Shown here piece after piece: positions 55,640-64,000 of a stretch of 64,000 bases of DNA. Below the pieces are notes generated by a model. The model was not told the DNA's origin and searched no databases. It saw only the letters and a list, made by a program, of their open reading frames with translations. Numbering within the stretch: position 1 is the stretch's first letter; each line of letters starts with the position of its first letter. Both the position numbers and the translations under genes were made by a program. This DNA is from Bufo bufo (Eukaryota > Chordata > Amphibia > Anura > Bufonidae), in contig NC_053389.1 of the NCBI RefSeq assembly GCF_905171765.1, positions 218,494,624 to 218,558,623 of the forward strand, written 5' to 3'.

Positions 55640-55970
55640 AAGCAAGGGTTAACAGCCAAACAAAACTAAATATTTATTGCCCCGATTCTGTAGTTTGCAG
55701 AAACACCCCATATGTGGTCGTAAATGGCTATATAGCCGCACGGCAGGGCATAGAACGAAGGGAACTCCATATGGTTTCTGGAAGGCAGATTTTGATGGAC
55801 AGTTTTTTTTTTGACACCATGTCCCATTAGAAGCCCCCCCTGATGTAGCCTAGACTAGAAACTCCAAAAAAGTGACCCCATCTAAGAAACTACACCCCTC
55901 AAGGTATTCAAAAGTTACTTTACAAACTATGTTAACCCTTTAGGTGTTCCACAAAACCAAATAGTGAATG
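55640..55970 (-). repeat. Single 395 bp-type monomer in inverted orientation
   Basis: The minus strand reads CACCTAAAGGGTTAACATAG, ACCTTGAGGGGTGTAGTTTC, ATGTCAAAAAA-type text and ACCACATATGGGGTGTTTCT in the order of the array monomer. It faces the array that starts at 56.1 kb, so the interval can form a large hairpin. Confidence 0.8.
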
Positions 55971-56100
55971 TAGAAACAATTTTAGAATTACATTTTTTTG
56001 TTACATTGCCTCAAAAAAGACTAATATAGAGCAACCAAAAATCAAATTTACCCCAAAAATAGTCCCAAAACAACAACCACCTTATCCCGTAGTTTCCTAG

Positions 56101-59100
56101 ATGGGGTCACTTTTATGGAGTTTCTACTCTAGGGGTGCATCAGGGGGCTTGAAAGGGTACATGGTGTCAATAAACCAGTCCAGCAAAATCTGCCTTCCAA
56201 AAATGACGTTCCCCTTCTTCTATGTCCTGCCGTTTAGCCAAATAGTAGTTTACGACCACATATGGGGTGTTTTTGCAAACTACAGAATCAGGGCAACCCA
56301 TTTTGAGTGTTGTTTGGCAGTTAACCCTTGTTTTACTCCTGGAAAAAATTGATTATATTGGAAAATTTTCCAAAAAATAGAAATTTCAAAATTGTTTCTC
56401 CATCTGCCATTAACTCTTGTGGAACACCTAAAGGGTTAACAAAGTTTGTAAACCCAGTTTTGAATACCTTGAGGGGTGTACTTTCTTAGATGGAGTCACT
56501 TTTTTGAAATTTCTATTCTAGGGGTGCAACAGGGGGCTTCAAATGGGACATGGTATAAACAAAACCAGTCCTGCCAAATCTGCCTTCCAAAACCCATATG
56601 GTGTTCCCCTCCTTCTATGTGCTACCGTTCGGCCAAACAGTAGTTTACGACCACATATGGGGTGTTTTTGCAAACTACAGAATCAGGGCAACCCATTTTG
56701 AGTGTTGTTTGGCAGTTAACCCTTGTTTTACTCCTGGAAAAAATTGATTATATTGGAAAATTTTCCAAAAAATAGAAATTTCAAAATTGTTTCTCCATCT
56801 GCCATTAACTCTTGTGGAACACCTAAAGGGTTAACAAAGTTTGTAAACCCAGTTTTGAATACCTTGAGGGGTGTACTTTCTTAGATGGAGTCACTTTTTT
56901 GAAATTTCTATTCTAGGGGTGCAACAGGGGGCTTCAAATGGGACATGGTATAAACAAAACCAGTCCTGCCAAATCTGCCTTCCAAAACCCATATGGTGTT
57001 CCCCTCCTTCTATGTGCTACCGTTCGGCCAAACAGTAGTTTACGACCACATATGGGGTGTTTTTGCAAACTACAGAATCAGGGCAACCCATTTTGAGTGT
57101 TGTTTGGCAGTTAACCCTTGTTTTACTCCTGGAAAAAATTGATTATATTGGAAAATTTTCCAAAAAATAGAAATTTCAAAATTGTTTCTCCATCTGCCAT
57201 TAACTCTTGTGGAACACCTAAAGGGTTAACAAAGTTTGTAAACCCAGTTTTGAATACCTTGAGGGGTGTACTTTCTTAGATGGAGTCACTTTTTTGAAAT
57301 TTCTATTCTAGGGGTGCAACAGGGGGCTTCAAATGGGACATGGTATAAACAAAACCAGTCCTGCCAAATCTGCCTTCCAAAACCCATATGGTGTTCCCCT
57401 CCTTCTATGTGCTACCGTTTGGCCAAACAGTAGTTTACGACCACATATGGGGTGTTTTTGCAAACTACAGAATCAGGGCAACCCATTTTGAGTGTTGTTT
57501 GGCAGTTAACCCTTGTTTTACTCCTGGAAAAAATTGATTATATTGGAAAATTTTCCAAAAAATAGAAATTTCAAAATTGTTTCTCCATCTGCCATTAACT
57601 CTTGTGGAACACCTAAAGGGTTAACAAAGTTTGTAAACCCAGTTTTGAATACCTTGAGGGGTGTACTTTCTTAGATGGAGTCACTTTTTTGAAATTTCTA
57701 TTCTAGGGGTGCAACAGGGGGCTTCAAATGGGACATGGTATAAACAAAACCAGTCCTGCCAAATCTGCCTTCCAAAACCCATATGGTGTTCCCCTCCTTC
57801 TATGTGCTACCGTTCGGCCAAACAGTAGTTTACGACCACATATGGGGTGTTTTTGCAAACTACAGAATCAGGGCAACCCATTTTGAGTGTTGTTTGGCAG
57901 TTAACCCTTGTTTTACTCCTGGAAAAAATTGATTATATTGGAAAATTTTCCAAAAAATATAAATTTCAAAATTGTTTCTCCATCTGCCATTAACTCTTGT
58001 GGAACACCTAAAGGGTTAACAAAGTTTGTAAACCCAGTTTTGAATACCTTGAGGGGTGTACTTTCTTAGATGGAGTCACTTTTTTGAAATTTCTATTCTA
58101 GGGGTGCAACAGGGGGCTTCAAATGGGACATGGTATAAACAAAACCAGTCCTGCCAAATCTGCCTTCCAAAACCCATATGGTGTTCCCCTCCTTCTATGT
58201 GCTACCGTTCGGCCAAACAGTAGTTTACGACCACATATGGGGTGTTTTTGCAAACTACAGAATCAGGGCAACCCATTTTGAGTGTTGTTTGGCAGTTAAC
58301 CCTTGTTTTACTCCTGGAAAAAATTGATTATATTGGAAAATTTTCCAAAAAATAGAAATTTCAAAATTGTTTCTCCATCTGCCATTAACTCTTGTGGAAC
58401 ACCTAAAGGGTTAACAAAGTTTGTAAACCCAGTTTTGAATACCTTGAGGGGTGTACTTTCTTAGATGGAGTCACTTTTTTGAAATTTCTATTCTAGGGGT
58501 GCAACAGGGGGCTTCAAATGGGACATGGTATAAACAAAACCAGTCCTGCCAAATCTGCCTTCCAAAACCCATATGGTGTTCCCCTCCTTCTATGTGCTAC
58601 CGTTCGGCCAAACAGTAGTTTACGACCACATATGGGGTGTTTTTGCAAACTACAGAATCAGGGCAACCCATTTTGAGTGTTGTTTGGCAGTTAACCCTTG
58701 TTTTACTCCTGGAAAAAATTGATTATATTGGAAAATTTTCCAAAAAATAGAAATTTCAAAATTGTTTCTCCATCTGCCATTAACTCTTGTGGAACACCTA
58801 AAGGGTTAACAAAGTTTGTAAACCCAGTTTTGAATACCTTGAGGGGTGTACTTTCTTAGATGGAGTCACTTTTTTGAAATTTCTATTCTAGGGGTGCAAC
58901 AGGGGGCTTCAAATGGGACATGGTATAAACAAAACCAGTCCTGCCAAATCTGCCTTCCAAAACCCATATGGTGTTCCCCTCCTTCTATGTGCTACCGTTT
59001 GGCCAAACAGTAGTTTACGACCACATATGGGGTGTTTTTGCAAACTACAGAATCAGGGCAACCCATTTTGAGTGTTGTTTGGCAGTTAACCCTTGTTTTA

Positions 59101-60420
59101 CTCCTGGAAAAAATTGATTATATTGGAAAATTTTCCAAAAAATAGAAATTTCAAAATTGTTTCTCCATCTGCCATTAACTCTTGTGGAACACCTAAAGGG
59201 TTAACAAAGTTTGTAAACCCAGTTTTGAATACCTTGAGGGGTGTACTTTCTTAGATGGAGTCACTTTTTTGAAATTTCTATTCTAGGGGTGCAACAGGGG
59301 GCTTCAAATGGGACATGGTATAAACAAAACCAGTCCTGCCAAATCTGCCTTCCAAAACCCATATGGTGTTCCCCTCCTTCTATGTGCTACCGTTCGGCCA
59401 AACAGTAGTTTACGACCACATATGGGGTGTTTTTGCAAACTACAGAATCAGGGCAACCCATTTTGAGTGTTGTTTGGCAGTTAACCCTTGTTTTACTCCT
59501 GGAAAAAATTGATTATATTGGAAAATTTTCCAAAAAATATAAATTTCAAAATTGTTTCTCCATCTGCCATTAACTCTTGTGGAACACCTAAAGGGTTAAC
59601 AAAGTTTGTAAACCCAGTTTTGAATACCTTGAGGGGTGTACTTTCTTAGATGGAGTCACTTTTTTGAAATTTCTATTCTAGGGGTGCAACAGGGGGCTTC
59701 AAATGGGACATGGTATAAACAAAACCAGTCCTGCCAAATCTGCCTTCCAAAACCCATATGGTGTTCCCCTCCTTCTATGTGCTACCGTTCGGCCAAACAG
59801 TAGTTTACGACCACATATGGGGTGTTTTTGCAAACTACAGAATCAGGGCAACCCATTTTGAGTGTTGTTTGGCAGTTAACCCTTGTTTTACTCCTGGAAA
59901 AAATTGATTATATTGGAAAATTTTCCAAAAAATAGAAATTTCAAAATTGTTTCTCCATCTGCCATTAACTCTTGTGGAACACCTAAAGGGTTAACAAAGT
60001 TTGTAAACCCAGTTTTGAATACCTTGAGGGGTGTACTTTCTTAGATGGAGTCACTTTTTTGAAATTTCTATTCTAGGGGTGCAACAGGGGGCTTCAAATG
60101 GGACATGGTATAAACAAAACCAGTCCTGCCAAATCTGCCTTCCAAAACCCATATGGTGTTCCCCTCCTTCTATGTGCTACCGTTCGGCCAAACAGTAGTT
60201 TACGACCACATATGGGGTGTTTTTGCAAACTACAGAATCAGGGCAACCCATTTTGAGTGTTGTTTGGCAGTTAACCCTTGTTTTACTCCTGGAAAAAATT
60301 GATTATATTGGAAAATTTTCCAAAAAATATAAATTTCAAAATTGTTTCTCCATCTGCCATTAACTCTTGTGGAACACCTAAAGGGTTAACAAAGTTTGAA
60401 AAAACAGTTTTGAATACCTT
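56101..60420 (+). repeat. Satellite array, 395 bp monomer, about 10-11 copies
   Basis: After a diverged first part (56101-56250) the monomers are almost identical. The landmark AAATTTCAAAATTG falls at 56381, 56776, 57171 and so on to 60331, eleven positions, each step exactly 395 bp. Rare variants repeat with a four-monomer period: CGTTTGGCC at 57420 and 59000, and AATATAAATT at 57961 and 59541 (both 1580 bp apart); a third AATATAAATT is at 60331. Each monomer contains TTAACCCTT and, about 110 bp later, AAGGGTTAA. The last copy diverges after 60390. No coding potential. Confidence 0.96.
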
Positions 60421-60966
60421 GAGGGGTGTAGTTTCTAGAATGGGGTCATTTTTGGGAGGTTTCTATTATCTAAGCCTCACAATATGACTTCAAACCTGAA
60501 CTGGTCCATAAAAAGTGGGATTTTGAAGATTTCTGAAAATTTCAAAATTTGCTTCTAAACTTCTAAGCCTTGTAACATCCCCAAAAAATAAAATATCATT
60601 CCCAAAACAATTCAAGCATGAAGTAGACATATGGGGAATGTAAAGTCATCACAATTTTTGGGGGTATTACTATGTATTACAGAGGTAGAGAAACTGAAAA
60701 TTTGAAATTTGCTAATTTTTCAAAATTTACGGTAAAAATTGTATTTTTTTATGCAAAAAAATTAACTTTTTTGACCCAATTTTAGCAGTGTCATGAAGTA
60801 CAATATGTGACGAAAAAACAATCTCAGAACGGCCTGGGTAAGTCAAAGCGTTTTAAAGTTATGAGCACTTAAAGTGACACTGGTCAGATTTGCAAAAAAT
60901 GGCCTGGTCCTTAAGGTGAAAATGAGCCTGGTCCTTAAGGTGAAAATGAGCCCGGTCCTTAAGGGG
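60421..60966 (+). mobile_element. piggyBac right end region
   Basis: Unique right-end sequence: CATATGGGGAATGTAAAGTC, GTGTCATGAAGTACAATATG, GACGAAAAAACAATCTCAGA, then three GGTCCTTAAGG motifs at 60905, 60931 and the tip. A diverged relative ends at 61988. Confidence 0.85.
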
Positions 60967-60970
60967 TTAA

Positions 60971-61988
60971 AATGGAAAATCTGCCAAAAAAGTGAAATTT
61001 TGAAATTGTATCTCTATTTTCCATTAATTCTTGTAGAACACCTAAAGGGTTAACGATATTAGTAAAATCTGTTTTGAATACCTTGAGGGGTGTAGTTTCT
61101 TAGATGGGGTCACTTTTATGGAGTTTCTACTATAGGGGTGCATCAGGGGGCTTCAAATGGGAATGGGTGTCAAAAAACCAGTCCAGCAAAACCTGCCTTC
61201 CAAAAACCGTATGGCATTCCTTTCCTTCTGCGCCCTGCCGTGTGCCCATACAGCGGTTTACGACCACATATGGGGTGTTTCTGTAAACTAAAGAATCAGG
61301 GCCATAAATATTGAGTTTGGTTTGGCTGTTAACCCTTGCTTTGTAACTGGGAAAAAAATATTAAAATGGAAAATCTGCCAAAAAAATGAAATTTTGAAAT
61401 TGTATCTCTATTTTCCATGAATTATTGTGGAACACCTAAAGGGTTAACAAAGTTTGTAAAATCAGTTTTGAATACCTTGAGAGGTGTAGTTTATAGAATT
61501 GGGTCATTTTTGGGTGGTTTATATTATGTAAGCCTCGCAAAGTGACTTCAGACCTGAACTGGTCCCTAAAAATTGGGTTTTTGAAAATTTCAGAAAAATT
61601 TCAAGATTTGCTTTTAAACTTCTAAGCCTTGTAACATCCCCAAAAAATAAAATATCATTCCCAAAAGGATCCAAACATGAAGTAGACATATGGGGAATGT
61701 AAAGTAATAACTATTTTTGGAGGTATTACTATGTATTATAGAAGTAGAGAAATTGAAACTTGGAAATTTGCAATTTTTTACAAATTTTTGGTAAATTTGG
61801 TATTTTTTTATAAATAAAAATGAAATTTTTTTACTTCATTTTACCTGTGTCATGAAGTACAATATGTGACGAAAAAACAATCTCAGAATGGCCTGGATAA
61901 GTCAAAGCGTTTTAAAGTTATCAGCACTTAAAGTGACACTGGTCAGATTTTCAAAAAAGTCCTTAAGGTGAAATAGGTCCTTAAGGGG
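60971..61988 (+). mobile_element. Right part of an older, related TTAA-type element
   Basis: Continues the interrupted flank: one 395 bp-type monomer (to about 61480), then the same right-end text as the piggyBac (CATATGGGGAATGTAAAGTA, AGTACAATATGTGACGAAAA) and the tip GGTCCTTAAGGGG followed by TTAA (61989-61992). The 51.3-52.3 kb monomers are its left continuation. Its left tip is not found. No transposase of its own; probably mobilised by a related enzyme. Confidence 0.78.
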
Positions 61989-61992
61989 TTAA

Positions 61993-62578
61993 ACAATAAA
62001 AAAATGAACATCATTTTTTGTCACTTCAACTACCCAAGAATTTTTTAAAAGTGATCAAAAAGGCGCACACACTTCAAATTGGTATCACTGAAAAGAACAG
62101 ATCGTCCCACAAAAAAATTATCCTTCACGCAGCCCCGTACACATAACTACAAAAAATTTATAGGGGTCAGAATATGGTTATAAAAAAAATCTATTTTTTT
62201 CCTTAACGGTTTAAAAAAAATCTGTATTAAAACGCAAGAAAAATTATATAAGTGTGGTATCATTGTAACCGTACTGACCTGGAGAATGAAGATAACAGAT
62301 CAATTTTACCGCATAGTGTGCAGTGTAAAAAATAAAAAATTAAAACCTTTATCAGAATTGCGATTTTTCCCAATTGTACCCCATTTGGAATTTTTTTCCT
62401 GCTTCCTACTACATGGTATGCAACCTTAAATGTTGCCATTAGAAAGTACAACTTGTCCCGCAAAACATAAGCTCTCATAAGGCTATGTGAATGGAAAAAT
62501 AAAAAAGTTAGGACTATGAGAAGGCAGGGAGTGAAAAACGAAAATGCAAAAATGGAAAATCCCAGGGTCCTTAAGGGA
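61993..62578 (+). mobile_element. Right end of a third TTAA-type element
   Basis: AT-rich non-coding sequence with GTGTGGTATCATTGTAACCG and CATAAGCTCTCATAAGGC, ending CAGGGTCCTTAAGGGA followed by TTAA (62579-62582). The tip matches the other two, but the interior belongs to a different subfamily, closer to element K (26.4-26.8 kb). Confidence 0.6.
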
Positions 62579-62582
62579 TTAA

Positions 62583-63400
62583 AATCTAGACGTGTCAAGC
62601 AAATTCCGAGTTCATATTTGGAATCAGAGCACTCATTTTTGTATAAATCGCATATTTTTCTGTCAGTAGCAAAATCATTGTTGCGCGGTATAATGAAATA
62701 GGCCATTAAATGCTTTTGCCACAAATAAGTGCACCAGTGAAGTGTTTTTCTTTCTGTGCGCTTTCAACATATAACTGCAGAAGCGAACTGCATATATATT
62801 TTTCTTGTTTGAAAAGATATAGGACACTAAAGGCTTTTCAACATAGCACTTGCACCCCAAGAACAAATTGCTGGAATGAGAGAGCTATATAATGGCTATT
62901 TGGATCCCCAAATAATCTTTCCCTGCACTTGTAAATCGCTTTTCTAGCACTGACCCTAGCACCTTCTGACGTCTCTCCCTGCACTAAGATGCTGTGAAAT
63001 GATTCCTCCCTATCCTTTCCCTTAACTTATAAATCGTTTGTTTCATGGTTTTTTTTTGCAAAGAGATTTTTTCCAATTGCTGTCCCTAGCGCCTTCTCAC
63101 GTCGGTTCCTGCACTCAGAACGCTGGAAAATGTCTGATTCTAAGATAGCCGCCGTATTTATAGGGCTGTGACATCACAGGGCTGGCTGCTGATTGGCTCC
63201 ATGCATGGCATTATGGGTCAGCCCATCTTCCCAGAGTTCCTTGCCCCATGTCCTCACATGTGTAGCCGCCATTTTAGGAAAAATTGCGATTCGTTGACCA
63301 CCAAGCGTGAGGAAATTTGCATTTGTTGCAAATCGAATTTTTCCTGAAATTCGGATTGAATTCTACTTCGTCTTATTCGATTCACTCATCTCTAAATATA
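62583..63400. mobile_element. hAT-like terminal region with 75 bp repeat units
   Basis: Two units related to the 42.5-43.9 kb repeats (GAAATAGGCCATTAAATGCT at 62695) are followed by GTGACATCACAGGGCTGGCT, ATTATGGGTCAGCCCATCTT and an AT-rich tip ending TTCGATTCACTCATCTCT. 62585-62660 is an inverted, diverged match to 43980-44060. Probably the end of the element into which the TTAA-type elements inserted; superfamily uncertain. Confidence 0.5.
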
Positions 63401-63407
63401 ACATATC

Positions 63408-63560
63408 TGGTGAGCTGTGATGTTTTTAATGTATTATTATATCTGGAGAACTGTGATGTCACTGCTGTATAATATAACTTGTATCTGGAGAGTTGAGTTC
63501 TCGCTACTGTATAATGTAGTATAACTTTTATCTGGAGAGTGGTAATGTCTCTACCTTTTT
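63408..63560. repeat. Imperfect tandem repeat of about 60 bp
   Basis: Three loose copies of CTGTATAATATAACTTGTAT followed by CTGGAGAGT and a GATGTC/GTTCTC element. Confidence 0.55.
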
Positions 63561-63686
63561 ACATTAGCAGGCTGGTGAGCTTGGCCCCAACATTGAGGAC
63601 ATTTATTTCCTCCTTTTTGCTGCCATTTTGATTATGACAAGTGACAGAACATCAATTGAATCTACGTTGTAAAGGTAGATGGGCAC

Positions 63687-64000
63687 CAGTGGCGTAGCTA
63701 TAGGGGTCGCAGCGGCCGCAATTGCGACCAGGTCCCTAAGTCAGGGGGCCCACGGCCGGCGTCTAAGTAAGTTCACATAGGGTGGGGGCGGAGGCAGAGC
63801 ATGTGTGCGTGCAGGCGCAGCCAGGAGAGGGAGTGGTCCCGCTCCCGTCTGGGAGAGTTGTACGGGCCGGCTGTGGAGGAGGTGAAGCTGCGTGCCGCAC
63901 GCCTCCTGGAGTGAGTGAGTTGAGGCAGCGTGACGAGCAGAGAGAGCTGATCTCTCTACAGTGTTCAACTTAAAGAGATATCACATGATATACTGACATA
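63687..64000 (+). mobile_element. Left end of a hAT-type element running off the window
   Basis: Starts CAGTGGCGTAGCTATAGGGG, the same tip as the 9.7 kb insertion at 592 (CAGTGGCGTGCCTGG). Preceding 8 bp are ATGGGCAC; the matching duplicate would lie beyond the window. GC-rich interior, no credible gene in the visible part. Confidence 0.65.

Larger units (their letters stand above)
52323..60966 (+). mobile_element. piggyBac transposon, 8644 bp, with internal satellite array
   Basis: TTAA on both sides (52319-52322, 60967-60970) and perfect 13 bp tips CCCCTTAAGGACC / GGTCCTTAAGGGG. An uninterrupted homologue of the target (GGAAAAAATTTATTAAAATGG at about 51911) shows the empty site. Left subterminal region: two tandem copies of a 50 bp block with GTACCGGTACG palindromes (52330-52440) and hairpins at 52567-52604 and 52652-52692. 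Then come the transposase gene, a small hAT MITE, one inverted monomer, about ten direct monomers of 395 bp, and a right end with GGTCCTTAAGGTGAAAATGA repeated. The size is far above the usual 2-4 kb because of the array. Confidence 0.93.

Noticed and set aside
56252..60400. Regularly spaced near-identical repeats that could suggest a CRISPR array
   Set aside because: Monomers of 395 bp are identical end to end with no short repeat/unique spacer pattern, and the setting is a eukaryotic transposon. It is a satellite array.
62260..62724. Minus-strand 154-codon frame
   Set aside because: It crosses the tip of a TTAA-type element at 62578 and therefore joins unrelated repeats; no family likeness.
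38231..63395. One 25 kb element bounded by AGAGATGAGCGAAT and its complement
   Set aside because: The tips agree over only about 14 bp, the flanking 8 bp do not match, and the interval holds many independent elements. Probably two separate ends.

Overview
The window looks like intergenic DNA from a large, repeat-choked vertebrate genome, most likely a frog or toad. That assignment is inference. It rests on the mix of element families: Neptune-like Penelope retroelements, CR1-like LINEs whose 3' ends repeat TATGTTAC or TTTCTATG, hAT elements with BED fingers, Harbinger miniature elements with TAA target duplications, and TTAA-duplicating elements ending in CCTTAAGGGG. I found no convincing host protein gene, rRNA gene, functional tRNA gene or CRISPR array. 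Nearly every kilobase belongs to a mobile element, and many boundaries can be fixed because target-site duplications (TSDs) survive.

Left part (1-12.4 kb). A truncated CR1-like LINE (139-12417) is split by a 9712 bp insertion (592-10303) with hAT-type ends and a perfect 8 bp TSD, and again by a complete Tc1-like transposon (10617-12210, TA duplication, intact 340-residue DD34E transposase). The large insertion carries minisatellites, a 351 bp foldback and a Penelope-like element (PLE A, minus strand, 2918-10013). PLE A has direct pseudo-LTRs, a 590 bp inverted end and two hammerhead ribozyme motifs.

Middle (12.4-44 kb). Three decayed hAT transposase genes lie on the minus strand (12.5-14.2, 18.3-24.9 and 33.1-37.4 kb). 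The second sits inside a TTAA-type element (17448-26815) and is interrupted by a CR1-like LINE, which is itself interrupted by an LTR with TSD ACTAG. Other items are three more LTRs with 4-5 bp duplications, a deleted LTR retrotransposon inside a palindrome (30569-32064), Harbinger miniature elements, a Ty3/gypsy gag-protease-RT remnant (40.05-42.5 kb), a second CR1-like LINE tail and several minisatellites.

Right part (44-64 kb). A second Penelope-like element (PLE B, plus strand, 45051-50662) is bounded by a perfect 14 bp TSD. It has a long uninterrupted RT plus GIY-YIG endonuclease frame and a well-formed hammerhead motif. It interrupts a tandem repeat of about 353 bp. An 8644 bp piggyBac transposon (52323-60966, TTAA duplication, 13 bp perfect inverted repeats) follows, with an intact 599-residue transposase. 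It also holds a nearly identical tandem array of 395 bp monomers (about 56.25-60.4 kb, spacing exactly 395 bp in all ten steps, with signs of a four-monomer higher-order repeat). Diverged relatives of the monomer flank the insertion, so the array grew from sequence already typical of this element family.

The most useful observations are the satellite-bearing, apparently intact piggyBac, the three hammerhead motifs in two Penelope-like elements, and the order of nesting that the target-site duplications allow to be read.
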